DNA of 64,000 bases from Lysobacter antibioticus HS124 (lineage in GTDB: Bacteria; Pseudomonadota; Gammaproteobacteria; Xanthomonadales; Xanthomonadaceae): the NCBI RefSeq assembly GCF_000336385.2, contig NZ_HG424448.1, forward strand, positions 20,448-84,447, written 5' to 3'. The notes beneath the pieces were generated by a model. The model had not been told where the DNA came from. It did no database searches and saw nothing but the letters and a program-made list of their open reading frames with translations. Made by a program: the position numbers and the translations under genes. Shown here one piece after another: positions 9,265-17,030 of this stretch (positions are counted from its first letter, which is position 1; the number at the start of each line of letters is the position of its first letter).

Positions 9265-10509
9265 ATGCGCTACGCGATCGTCACCGAGACCTATCCGCCG
9301 GAGATCAACGGCGTCGCCCTGACCGTGCAAGGGCTGGAACAAGGTCTGCGCGCCCGCGGCCATGCGGTCGAGTTGGTGCGGCCGCGTCAGAACGGCGATG
9401 TCGAGCGGGGCCAGGCGCACGAAGTGCTGGTACCCGGCCTGCCGCTGCCGCGCTATCCCGGCCTGCGCTTCGGCCTGCCCTGCGCCGGCCGTCTGCGCGC
9501 GGCCTGGTCCCGGCAGCGCCCGGACGCGATCTACGTCGCCACCGAAGGCCCGCTGGGCTGGTCGGCGCTGCGCGCCGCGCGCCGCCTGGGCATTCCTGCC
9601 GCGACCGGCTTCCACACCCGTTTCGACGAATACATGCGCGACTACGGCGCGCCTTGGCTCGGCGGCATCGCCCTGGACTGGATGCGCCGCTTCCACAACG
9701 GCGCCGACGCCACCCTGGTGCCGACCCGCGAGTTGGCCGAGTTCCTGCGCGCACGCCGCTTCGAAGACGTGGTGCGCTTGCCGCGCGCGGTCGACACCGC
9801 GCTGTTCGATCCGCAACGGCGCAGCGCCGCCCTGCGCCGCGACTGGGGCCTGGGCGAGGACGGCCTGGCGGCGATCTACGTCGGCCGCATCGCCCCTGAA
9901 AAGAACCTCGATCTGGCAGTGCGCGCGTTCCGCGCCCTGCAGGCGCAACGGCCGCAGGCGCGCTTCGTCTGGGTCGGCGACGGACCCTCGCGCGAAAAAC
10001 TGCAACGCGACAACCCGGATTTCATTTTCTGCGGCCTGCAGCGCGGCCAGGCCCTGGCCAGCCACTTCGCCAGCGGCGATCTGTTCCTGTTCCCCAGCCA
10101 CAGCGAAACCTTCGGCAACGTCACCCTGGAAGCGATGGCGAGCGGCGTGCCGACGGTAGCTTTCGATTACGGCGCCGCCCACGAGCATCTGCGCGACGGC
10201 CGCGACGGCGCCGCGATCGCCGACGGCGACGACGCCGGCTTCGTCGCCGCGGCGGTGCGCATCGGCAGCGACGACGCGCTGCGCGCAGCGATGGCCCACG
10301 CCGGCCGCGAGGCGATCGCCGGGCTGCGCCCGGAGCAGGTCGCGGCCGACTTCGACGCGCTGCTGCGCGGCCTCGCCGAACGCAACACGCCCGGACGCCA
10401 GCTTCGCGCCGACGACGGCTCCGAACCCGCCGGCGCTATCCGCCCAATGCCCTCCGAAACCGTTCCGCCCCAAACCGCTCCCGGCAAACCGCCCCAGGAG
10501 GTCGCATGA
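9265..10509 (+). CDS. Glycosyltransferase family 4 (GT-B) protein
   Basis: This 414-residue GT-B enzyme starts at ATG 9265 (MRYAIVTETYPPEINGVALT), the classical GT4 N-terminus with a Gly-rich acceptor loop. The nucleotide-sugar half carries YVGRIAPEKNLDLAVRAF, VGDGPSREKL and the E-x7-E motif in ETFGNVTLEAMASGVP. The last ~40 residues are Pro/Ala-rich and probably disordered. Relatives include alpha-mannosyl- and diacylglycerol glucosyltransferases. Overlap by ATGA with a PAP2 phosphatase hints at a membrane lipid or lipid-linked glycan substrate, but the true substrate cannot be read from the sequence. Confidence 0.88.
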   Translation: MRYAIVTETYPPEINGVALTVQGLEQGLRARGHAVELVRPRQNGDVERGQAHEVLVPGLPLPRYPGLRFGLPCAGRLRAAWSRQRPDAIYVATEGPLGWSALRAARRLGIPAATGFHTRFDEYMRDYGAPWLGGIALDWMRRFHNGADATLVPTRELAEFLRARRFEDVVRLPRAVDTALFDPQRRSAALRRDWGLGEDGLAAIYVGRIAPEKNLDLAVRAFRALQAQRPQARFVWVGDGPSREKLQRDNPDFIFCGLQRGQALASHFASGDLFLFPSHSETFGNVTLEAMASGVPTVAFDYGAAHEHLRDGRDGAAIADGDDAGFVAAAVRIGSDDALRAAMAHAGREAIAGLRPEQVAADFDALLRGLAERNTPGRQLRADDGSEPAGAIRPMPSETVPPQTAPGKPPQEVA

Positions 10510-11054
10510 ACCGCATGCCCCTGCGCAAACGCCTCAGCGACGGCGAATCCGGCTGGTGTCTGCGCGCCAACCGGCTCGGCGAACGCAACGGCTCGCGCGC
10601 CTACTTCGCCGCGATCAGCCGGCTCGGCGACGGCGTGTTCTGGTACGTGCTGATGGCCGCGCTGATCGTCGCCGACGGCTACGACGGCCTGCGCGCCTCG
10701 CTGCATCTGGCCGCGACCGGCGTGATCGCACTGGCGCTGTACAAACTGCTCAAGCGCTGGACCCGGCGCCCGCGCCCGTTCGCGTCCGATCAACGCATCC
10801 ACGCCTGGGTCGCACCGCTGGACGAGTTCAGCTTCCCCTCCGGCCACACTTTGCACGCGGTGGCTTTCAGCCTGGTCGCCATGGCCCATTACCCGCTGCT
10901 GGCCTGGCTGCTGATCCCCTTCACCGCCAGCGTCGCCGCCTCGCGCGTGGTGCTGGGCCTGCACTACCCCAGCGACGTGCTGGCCGCCACCGCGATCGGC
11001 AGCGCACTGGCCGGCCTGTCGCTGTGGTTGGTGCCCGGCGTGTCGTTGTGGTGA
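10506..11054 (+). CDS. PAP2-family membrane phosphatase
   Basis: This 182-residue protein carries all three PAP2 motifs: KRWTRRPRP (K-x6-RP), FPSGHT and SRVVLGLHYPSDV (SR-x5-H-x3-D). Hydrophobic segments around them indicate 4-5 membrane helices. Such enzymes dephosphorylate phosphatidic acid, phosphatidylglycerophosphate or undecaprenyl pyrophosphate at the membrane. The start ATG overlaps the preceding glycosyltransferase stop (ATGA), so the two are made together. The substrate is not determined. Confidence 0.9.
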   Translation: MNRMPLRKRLSDGESGWCLRANRLGERNGSRAYFAAISRLGDGVFWYVLMAALIVADGYDGLRASLHLAATGVIALALYKLLKRWTRRPRPFASDQRIHAWVAPLDEFSFPSGHTLHAVAFSLVAMAHYPLLAWLLIPFTASVAASRVVLGLHYPSDVLAATAIGSALAGLSLWLVPGVSLW

Positions 11055-11058
11055 GGGC

Positions 11059-11110
11059 GGGATTCGGGATTCGGGATTCGGGATTCGGGATTCGGGATTC
11101 GGGATTCGGG
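11059..11110. repeat. GGGATTC heptamer tandem array (about 7.4 units)
   Basis: Perfect 7-bp periodicity of GGGATTC runs across 52 bp immediately after the PAP2 stop codon. Related GGGATTGGGG/GGGATTCGGG sequence occurs at 22867-22895 and, inverted, at 23008-23038. It is a likely slippage-prone microsatellite. Confidence 0.9.
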
Positions 11111-11186
11111 AAGAGCAAATCGCTCCTGCCCCTTTTTTGCAAAGAGGGGAACGACGATGCGGCCTTGGCGGGTCGTCCATCCAGGG

Positions 11187-11209
11187 GTAGGAGCGGCGCG
11201 AGCCGCGAT
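11187..11209 (+). repeat. GTAG palindrome (SMAG/REP-like)
   Basis: Begins GTAGGAGCGGCGCGAGCCGC on the plus strand, with a GCGGC/GCCGC stem. It is the first of two same-orientation copies 61 bp apart. Confidence 0.75.
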
Positions 11210-11247
11210 CGCCATGCTCCGTCCAGCGGCGCCGCCAACCGGCCCCT

Positions 11248-11270
11248 GTAGGAGCGGCGTGAGCCGCGAC
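11248..11270 (+). repeat. GTAG palindrome (SMAG/REP-like)
   Basis: Begins GTAGGAGCGGCGTGAGCCGC on the plus strand. It pairs with the copy at 11187, giving a tandem doublet as often seen for REP elements. Confidence 0.75.
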
Positions 11271-11465
11271 AACCGAAGCCAGGCCATACCACGTCGTCCG
11301 CCGAAGCGATTCGCACACCAGGCGCTGGCTTGAGCAGCGCCGTGCAAGCGGGCTCCTTGGGGCCACGCTTGCGCGGGTCGCTTCGGTGAGTCGCAGCTTA
11401 TGACCGAAGGAAATCCCCGTGGGACGCCGCCCCTACAGGCGCGCGGCGTCCGCGACGCCCGGGGA

Positions 11466-12359
11466 TCAGCCGCGCGGTTCCCAGGCCTGCACGCGCGCCC
11501 GCGCAATCGCCGGGGCGTGCTGGCCGGGCCAGTCGCGATCGTTGGCGACCTGCGCCCGCTCGCGGCTGGCGTCGAGCGCGGCGAAATCCAGATCGGCATA
11601 CGCCCAGCGCTGCCCGCCGCGGGTCTGCGCAAGCACGCCGTCGGCCGGCAGGCCGACGTCCATCGGCGCGTACACCGCGGCTTCGCCGGTGTTCACGTCC
11701 AGCGCCGGACTCCAGGCCGCATCGCCCGCGGTCACCGCCTGGGCGACGAAGCAACGGTTCTCCAGCGCGCGCGCCAGGCACCCCACCCGCACCCGGGTCG
11801 CGCCGGCCTCGGTGTCGGTGCAGCTCGGCGCCAGCAACAACCGCGCCCCGGCCTCGCATTGCGCGCGCACCGGCAGCGGAAATTCGATGTCGTAGCAGAC
11901 CGCGATGCCCGCGCGCGTCGGGCCGAGGGCGAAAGCCTTGAGCTCGTCGCCGGCCTCGATCACCCCGGCGCGCTTTTCGAACCCGGTCAATTGCAGCTTG
12001 TCCTGCCACACCCGGCCGCCGTCCGGCGCGAAGGCGTAACAGCGGTTGCGATAGCGGCCGTGCCCCGGATCGAGCAGGAAACTGCCGGCCACCACGTGCA
12101 GGCGCAATTCGCGCGCGAGCAGGCCGAACAGTTCCAGCCAGGCGCCGCGATAGGCCTGGGTGGCGACCAGCGAGGCGTGCAGGTCGCCCTGGGTGGCGGC
12201 ACCGAAGGTCGCGCCCAGCTCCAGCGACAGGTACTCCGGCAGCACCGCCACCTGTGCGCCGCCGGCGCGCGCCTCGGCCAGCCACTGCGCCTGCTTGTCG
12301 GCGAACTCGGCGAAATCGCGCGGCGCGCCGATCCGGTACTTGGCCACCGCTATCCTCAT
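11466..12359 (-). CDS. Carbon-nitrogen hydrolase (nitrilase superfamily)
   Basis: This 297-residue amidase-type enzyme shows the nitrilase Glu-Lys-Cys triad: Glu in VLPEYLSLEL, Lys in WQDKLQLTGFE and Cys in AVCYDIEFPLP. No signal peptide is present, so it is cytoplasmic. It starts at ATG 12359, preceded by a GAGGAG-type ribosome site about nine bases upstream. It lies 24 bases after a GNAT acetyltransferase on the same strand, so the pair is probably an operon that modifies and hydrolyses a related amide. The substrate is unknown. Confidence 0.88.
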   Translation of the reverse strand: MRIAVAKYRIGAPRDFAEFADKQAQWLAEARAGGAQVAVLPEYLSLELGATFGAATQGDLHASLVATQAYRGAWLELFGLLARELRLHVVAGSFLLDPGHGRYRNRCYAFAPDGGRVWQDKLQLTGFEKRAGVIEAGDELKAFALGPTRAGIAVCYDIEFPLPVRAQCEAGARLLLAPSCTDTEAGATRVRVGCLARALENRCFVAQAVTAGDAAWSPALDVNTGEAAVYAPMDVGLPADGVLAQTRGGQRWAYADLDFAALDASRERAQVANDRDWPGQHAPAIARARVQAWEPRG

Positions 12360-12383
12360 CCCGCGCTCCTCATGCCGCCTGCC

Positions 12384-12992
12384 TCATCGCCCACGCTCCA
12401 ACGGCCGCAGCCAGAAACTCAAAGTATGCGGCTGTTCGCCGCGGCCGACCTCGCTCCAGCTCAGGTGGGCGCGCAGTTCCGGACGATGGGTGTAGCCGCG
12501 CTTGCGCCAGAAGACCTCGTTGCCGCGGTGGAACGCCGGCCGGCGCGGGTCGTCGTGATCGCGCTCGACCGCGCAGAACGCGGTCCAGCGGAAATCGCCC
12601 AGCGCGCGCGCATGCGCCTCGCGCAGGTCGAAAAAGCGATGGCCGACGCCGAGCCCGCGATACTCCGGCAACAACACCGACTCGCCGCAATAGAACACGT
12701 GCTCGACCTGGACCAGATGACCGTCGAAAGCCCCGCGGATCTCGTCGGTCTCGTCGCTCAACGGCAACCCGGTCGAGGCGCCGACCACGCGCCCTCCGTC
12801 GAAGGCCAGCACCACCACGCTGCGCCAGGAATCGCGATACGTGCGCAGATAACGCTCCTCGTACTGGGCGTCGCCGTCGTACAGATACGGCCAGTCGCGG
12901 AACACGCGCATGCGCAGTTCGGCCAGCGCCGGCAGATGAGGGGCGATCTCCACCCCGGCGAAACTGCGGATGACGGGCATCGGCTTCTTCAT
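12384..12992 (-). CDS. GNAT-family N-acetyltransferase
   Basis: This 202-residue protein has the acetyl-CoA-binding motif A as LPEYRGLGVGHRFFDLREAHA, preceded by a beta strand (VEHVFYCGESVLL). The N-terminus is MKKPMPVIRSFAGVEI. It is the first gene of a likely two-gene unit with the carbon-nitrogen hydrolase. The acceptor is unknown. It could also be called a small-molecule acyltransferase. Fold confidence is high, function low. Confidence 0.8.
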   Translation of the reverse strand: MKKPMPVIRSFAGVEIAPHLPALAELRMRVFRDWPYLYDGDAQYEERYLRTYRDSWRSVVVLAFDGGRVVGASTGLPLSDETDEIRGAFDGHLVQVEHVFYCGESVLLPEYRGLGVGHRFFDLREAHARALGDFRWTAFCAVERDHDDPRRPAFHRGNEVFWRKRGYTHRPELRAHLSWSEVGRGEQPHTLSFWLRPLERGR

Positions 12993-13112
12993 CGGTCCAT
13001 CTTAGTCAGCGCGCAAGCCGCCGTGCCGTTCCCGGACCGATCTTTTCTGTATCAAGGTTTGCGCAGCCGCGGCCTCGCCGCGCCCGGGAGGACCCGAGCG
13101 CGGCATGAGCGG

Positions 13113-14516
13113 TCAGAGCGGGCCGACCGGCGGGTCCGGCACCGGCGCACGGCGCGGCAGCCCGCCGCCGAGCTGGTACCAGTCGACCTTGCGGGTGACC
13201 GCCATGATCGTGGCCAGGATCAGGAACAGCAGGCCGGCGCCCAGCACCAGCGCGTTGTCCTCGGACACCAGCAACCCGTACAGGGCGCCGTACAGCGTGG
13301 TCAGCATGGCGCCGAAGCCGAGCGCGCGCACCAGGCTGCGCAGCACCGCGCTGAGATAGAACACCAGCAGGCCGATGCAGGCCGCGCTCGCCGCCAGATA
13401 GGCGTAGCCGAAGGCGATGTGCTCGCTGAGGCTGACCAGCAGCAGGAAGAAGATCGCCAGCGCCAAGCCGACCAGGCCGTACTGGATCGGGTGGATGCGC
13501 AATTGCTTGATCAGTTCGAACATGAAGAAGCCGACGAAGGTCAGCAACACGAACAGCAGGCCGTACTTGGTCGCGCGGTCGGCCTGGGTGTAGACGTTGA
13601 CCGGGTCCTTGAGCGTCACCTGCACTGCGTTGACCTCGCCGATCGGTTCGTTGGAGTCGTCGTCGCGGGTAAGGCGCACCACCGGCAGCACGTTGCCGGC
13701 CAGGTACTGGCGCTGGGCGTTGGTCGCCACCGAGGCCACCTGCCATTCGGCGCGGAAGCCGTTCTCGCTGATGTCGTCCGAACTCGGCGGGAAGCTGCCG
13801 CCGTAGTTCGGGTGCGGCCACTTGGAATGCAGGGCGAAGCGGTTGCTCTTGCCCAGCGGCACCAGGGCCAGCGATTCGGTGCCGCCGAGGACGAAGCTCA
13901 GGTCGGTGTTCACGCGCAACTGAGCGCCCGGCGCCGGCGCCGCCAGGCGGGCGTGGATGCCGCCGCCGTCGCGCGCGCCCAGACCGTCCTCGATCGCCGC
14001 CTCGACGCCGTTCAAACGCAGCTTGGGCGCGCGCAGGCCGCGCACGTCGGCGAAGGCGTAGCTGATCCACGGCCGGCCGATGCTGCGCACGCGGCCGTTG
14101 CGGATTGAATCGACTGCCGGGTCGGCCGGAATGGTCGCGCTGAAATCGGCGCGCGCATGGCCGGTCCAGTCGTACACCCGCACCTTGTGCAGGCCGAGCT
14201 GGCGCACGCGCGGCAGCAGTTCGCCCTCGACCTCGAGCTTGTTCGGGAAGAAAGTCCAGTGCGCGACTTCGCGGCGCCGCACCTGCTTGATCGCGCCGTC
14301 GAGGTCCTTCTCCTGCTCGATCCAGGTCTCTTCGTACGGCACTACCAGCACCGGCCCGGAAAAGGCCTGCGCGCCGGCGTAGCTGCGCGCCATCTGGTTC
14401 ACCGCTTCGGCGCGATAGCCCTGCCGCTCGTCGATGATCCCACCGATCATCAACAGCGGTATCAGGATCGCCAGGGTCATCCCCAGCACCAACAACATCT
14501 TCAGCCACACCCGCAT
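13113..14516 (-). CDS. creD: Inner membrane protein CreD
   Basis: This 467-residue CreD family protein has an N-terminal membrane helix (MRVWLKMLLVLGMTLAILIP), a large periplasmic domain with family sequence (QAFSGPVLVVPYEETW), and five or six C-terminal helices. I chose the ATG at 14516 over the upstream in-frame ATG at 14552 because AGGAG lies nine bases before it. CreD is the hallmark CreBC regulon member and affects envelope integrity, colicin resistance and beta-lactam response. A perfect CreB tag lies 81 bases upstream. creB and creC are 6-8 kb away on the same strand, separated by a plus-strand pilus-like operon. Confidence 0.93.
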   Translation of the reverse strand: MRVWLKMLLVLGMTLAILIPLLMIGGIIDERQGYRAEAVNQMARSYAGAQAFSGPVLVVPYEETWIEQEKDLDGAIKQVRRREVAHWTFFPNKLEVEGELLPRVRQLGLHKVRVYDWTGHARADFSATIPADPAVDSIRNGRVRSIGRPWISYAFADVRGLRAPKLRLNGVEAAIEDGLGARDGGGIHARLAAPAPGAQLRVNTDLSFVLGGTESLALVPLGKSNRFALHSKWPHPNYGGSFPPSSDDISENGFRAEWQVASVATNAQRQYLAGNVLPVVRLTRDDDSNEPIGEVNAVQVTLKDPVNVYTQADRATKYGLLFVLLTFVGFFMFELIKQLRIHPIQYGLVGLALAIFFLLLVSLSEHIAFGYAYLAASAACIGLLVFYLSAVLRSLVRALGFGAMLTTLYGALYGLLVSEDNALVLGAGLLFLILATIMAVTRKVDWYQLGGGLPRRAPVPDPPVGPL

Positions 14517-14596
14517 GGTCCTGCTCCTGGTTACGAACTCGGAGCGCAGCATGCGCAGCGCATGCGGGGACGCGATGGCCCGGCGGTGTGGCTGCG

Positions 14597-14612
14597 GTGA
14601 AGCAAGAGTGAA
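14597..14612 (-). promoter_or_regulatory. CreB binding tag upstream of creD
   Basis: On the minus strand this reads TTCACTCTTGCTTCAC, an exact TTCAC-N6-TTCAC match to the E. coli cre tag. It is 81 bases upstream of the creD start, in the right orientation for activation by phosphorylated CreB. Confidence 0.85.
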
Positions 14613-15098
14613 GCGCGCTCGCCGGCCCCGCCACGGTTCGACCGCGGTGCGCCGTCGCGGCGGTCGGATGCACGGCGGCGGCGCTGCCGCAGGCAGCGGA
14701 ATCGGCCGCGGCGCCTAAGCGCGCACCGCGCCGATTCGAACATCGCAGCGGCGCAACGGAATTCGCGGCGAGCGGGCCAGGGCGCCCACGATCTCGCGCC
14801 CGTCGACGGCCGCCCTCCGGAGGCAGGCAGGCCGGTACACCGCCGGGGCCGCTCAGCGGCATGGCCGTCGTCCCCTGCCGCCGCGCCCCCGGCTACGGCC
14901 TGCCGAAGCCGCTTCTCGGCGCCGCCCCCTGGAGCCGTCGGCGCATCCACAAACATGAACGGGGAAGCGGCCGATCCCGCCCCGCCCGGACCGCCTCAGC
15001 CCGCCATTCCTGTCCCGAATAGCCCCGAGGACGTGCCGACCCTGGCCCGAAAAGACGCAAACCGACGCCGCAGGTCAGCTTCTGACTCACTCGTCCTC

Positions 15099-15118
15099 AC
15101 GCAAAAATCACTTTGCGT
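15099..15118. promoter_or_regulatory. Inverted repeat upstream of the pilus-like operon
   Basis: ACGCAAA (15099-15105) and TTTGCGT (15112-15118) are perfect 7-bp arms around a 6-bp spacer. They lie 34-53 bases upstream of the sigma-54-like promoter. This could be an activator or repressor site. The TTGCGT in the right arm is also a possible -35 hexamer. Confidence 0.55.
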
Positions 15119-15141
15119 TAACAATTTCAATGAGCTATGTG
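15113..15141 (+). promoter_or_regulatory. Possible sigma-70 promoter (TTGCGT-N17-TATGTG)
   Basis: TTGCGT at 15113-15118 and TATGTG at 15136-15141 are spaced by 17 bases in an AT-rich island. It overlaps the inverted repeat. It competes as an explanation with the sigma-54 match just downstream; both could be used. Confidence 0.35.
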
Positions 15142-15151
15142 TCACATTTTT

Positions 15152-15166
15152 TGGCACGAAACCTGC
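15152..15166 (+). promoter_or_regulatory. Candidate sigma-54 promoter of the pilus-like operon
   Basis: TGGCACGAAACCTGC matches the TGGCACG-N4-TTGC consensus at all but one fixed base (CTGC for TTGC). It has the required GG-N10-GC spacing. Transcription would start near 15178, about 44 bases before the first start codon at 15222. Sigma-54 control of pili is known in Xanthomonadaceae for type IV pilin. Confidence 0.6.
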
Positions 15167-15221
15167 TTCTGCCTGCGGTCAGCGCCCGGAGCCCCGGCCG
15201 CTCACCTCCTTTTGGATCCCG

Positions 15222-15839
15222 ATGATGCGCAAGCTCCCGACCTCTCTTCTGGCCGCCGCCCTGCTGGCCGGCGCGCCGCTGCTCGCCCAGGCCGAATCGC
15301 AGTACAGCACCGGCGCCGGCTCGCCGCTGACCGCCAGCGCCAAGCTCGACTTCCAGATCACGATTCCGAAGATCCTGTTCCTGCGCGTCGGCAGCGGCGC
15401 GGACTACACCAGCACCGCGACGGTCAACCAGATCGCCTTCGCCGTCCCGGCCGCCAACGTCGGCAACGGCGCCGCCGTCGCCGCGACCGCGACCTCGGGC
15501 GACCTCGGCAACGGCGAAGTCACCGCCAAGGTGGTCGGCAACAACGGCAACATCACCCTCGGCGCCACCGCGCTGGGCGCACTCAGCAACGGCGCCGCCG
15601 GCGACACCATTTCCTACAGCCAGATCGCCACCGCCAGCGACACCGCCGCCCTGCCGGCGCCGGTGCTGACCGACGGCGCCTCGACGCCGCTCACCATCGC
15701 GCCGGCCAGCGGCAAGGTCGTCAACCGCAGCGCGCGTTGGACCTACACCTACCTCAACAACAACGTCGTCGCCCCGGGCGTGTACGGCGGCGTCAACGCC
15801 AACAACAGCCGCGTCACCTACACCGCGTCGATGCCGTAA
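15222..15839 (+). CDS. Exported pilin-like structural protein 1
   Basis: This 205-residue protein has a clear signal peptide (MMRKLPTSLLAAALLAGAPL, cleavage after AQA). The mature part is Gly/Ala/Thr-rich, without cysteines, and beta-strand-like. It ends in an alternating hydrophobic strand (RVTYTASMP) suited to donor-strand interaction with a PapD-type chaperone. It is paralogous to the next gene: FLRVGSG/YLRVGNG, VPAANVGNG/VPAAALGNG, DTISYSQI/DSIAFSQI and GVYGG/GTYTG occur in the same order. It probably is the major fibre subunit, as the first gene behind the promoter. ATG 15222 or 15225 may be used; the ribosome site is weak. I do not recognise a named family. Confidence 0.7.
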   Translation: MMRKLPTSLLAAALLAGAPLLAQAESQYSTGAGSPLTASAKLDFQITIPKILFLRVGSGADYTSTATVNQIAFAVPAANVGNGAAVAATATSGDLGNGEVTAKVVGNNGNITLGATALGALSNGAAGDTISYSQIATASDTAALPAPVLTDGASTPLTIAPASGKVVNRSARWTYTYLNNNVVAPGVYGGVNANNSRVTYTASMP

Positions 15840-15936
15840 GCGGCGGACGGGCGGCGCGCTCCGCCGTCCGTTTCGCTCCCTCCTCCCGCGGCGCGTCCGC
15901 GGGAGGGCTTCCGCCTCCGCACCGGAACCGTCCGTC

Positions 15937-16575
15937 ATGACGCCATCGCCGCGCGCCATCCGCCAGATCCGCTGGGCCCTGCTGCCGCTGGCCGCGCTGT
16001 GGCTCGGCGCCGCCCAGGCCTTCGTGGTCACCATCTCGCCCGGCACCCGCGCGGTCTATCTGCGCGTCGGCAACGGCGTGTTCACCGGGACCTATCAAGG
16101 CGGCGGCACGCCGGGCAGCGGCGGCACGCTCAACAAAGTCTCGGTGACCGTGCCGGCCGCGGCGCTCGGCAACGGCACCGACCAGCCGATGACCAGCGAC
16201 GCCACCCAGACCACCAGCCACTACGACGGCTACACCTTCTGCAACGTGCCCGACGAGGTCTACATCGGCGGCTTCTACCGCCGTCCGACCACCACCGGCT
16301 CGGCCAGCCTGACCGTGTCTTCGCCCGCCGGGCTGAGCAACGGCAACGGCGACAGCATCGCCTTCTCGCAGATCGCCTGGGCCAGCAGCGGCAACGGCGA
16401 TACCGGCACCCAGCCGATTCCGGCCGGCAGCTTCAACGGCGGCGTGCAGAGCCTGGCCAGCTTCCCGGCCAACAGCTGGCGCGAGAGCTGCCACCGTTTC
16501 CGCTATGCCAACGACGCGGTGGTCGCCGCCGGCACCTACACCGGCCGGGTGGTCTACACCCTGAGCGCGCCATGA
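15937..16575 (+). CDS. Exported pilin-like structural protein 2
   Basis: This 212-residue paralogue of the preceding gene has a signal peptide ending in LGAAQA and shared motifs YLRVGNGVF, VPAAALGNG, LSNGNGDSIAFSQIAW and a final strand RVVYTLSAP. It differs by two cysteines (FCNVPDE and ESCHRF), probably forming a disulfide. It lies 97 bases after the first subunit and its stop overlaps the next start (ATGA). A minor subunit or tip protein is plausible by analogy with two-pilin chaperone-usher systems; that is inference. Confidence 0.68.
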   Translation: MTPSPRAIRQIRWALLPLAALWLGAAQAFVVTISPGTRAVYLRVGNGVFTGTYQGGGTPGSGGTLNKVSVTVPAAALGNGTDQPMTSDATQTTSHYDGYTFCNVPDEVYIGGFYRRPTTTGSASLTVSSPAGLSNGNGDSIAFSQIAWASSGNGDTGTQPIPAGSFNGGVQSLASFPANSWRESCHRFRYANDAVVAAGTYTGRVVYTLSAP

Positions 16576-17030
16576 GCCGCTGGCTGGCGATCGCGCTGCT
16601 GTCGCTGTGCGCCGGCCTGGCCCAGGCCGCCACCTTCCGCGTCGATGACAGCGCCAGCCAGGTGCTGGACAACGACGTGCAAATGAAATGGGACGACGCC
16701 GTGCCCGGCCAACACGCGCGCCAGACCGTGTCCGGTGCGCTGACCGTGCGGGTCCGCCTGGACCTGTCGCCCTGGCAGGGCCGCCAGGGCCGTGTCTACA
16801 TGACCCTGCCCGCCTCGCCTTCGGGCCCGATCCTGACCCAATGGACCACCCGCGGCCGCCTGCTGCCGGGCGCGCTGCGCGCCGGCGAGCGCGCCCTGGT
16901 CTATGCCGGTCCGCTGCCGGCCGGGCTGCTCGAAGACACCGTGCGCCTGAACCTGCAGGCCGACGGACAGCGCCTGTCGCGCGCCGAGCAACTGCATTTT
17001 TCCTTCGAAGTCGACCTGGACACTCCGTGA
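16572..17030 (+). CDS. Small exported protein of the pilus-like operon
   Basis: This 152-residue protein has a signal peptide (MSRWLAIALLSLCAGLAQA). The mature part has no cysteine and looks beta-rich (VSGALTVRVRLDLSPW, ending LHFSFEVDLD). It shows no obvious similarity to the two pilin-like proteins. It overlaps the upstream stop by ATGA, and its own stop shares one base with the chaperone start (TGATG). It may be a minor subunit, adaptor or adhesin. I recognise no family. Confidence 0.65.
   Translation: MSRWLAIALLSLCAGLAQAATFRVDDSASQVLDNDVQMKWDDAVPGQHARQTVSGALTVRVRLDLSPWQGRQGRVYMTLPASPSGPILTQWTTRGRLLPGALRAGERALVYAGPLPAGLLEDTVRLNLQADGQRLSRAEQLHFSFEVDLDTP

Larger units (their letters stand above)
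11055..11465. other. Repeat-rich intergenic region
   Basis: No gene is seen between PAP2 and the convergent carbon-nitrogen hydrolase. It holds a heptamer tandem array (11059-11110), two GTAG palindromes in plus orientation, and a short fragment (11399-11428) resembling the TTTTGACCGAAGGAAATCCC block of the large dispersed repeat. Confidence 0.75.
14517..15221. other. Divergent regulatory region between creD and pilus-like operon
   Basis: There are 705 bases with no convincing gene. The creD-proximal part holds the CreB tag. The middle (about 14640-15080) is extremely GC-rich and featureless to me. The last 140 bases become distinctly AT-rich and carry an inverted repeat and promoter-like sequences for the pilus operon. 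Confidence 0.7.

Noticed and set aside
9202..10473. A 423-residue antisense frame opposite the GT4 glycosyltransferase
   Set aside because: Low-complexity antisense product; the plus-strand gene carries all GT4 motifs.
11059..11110. Possible CRISPR array
   Set aside because: The repeats are contiguous heptamers without unique spacers, and no cas genes are present.
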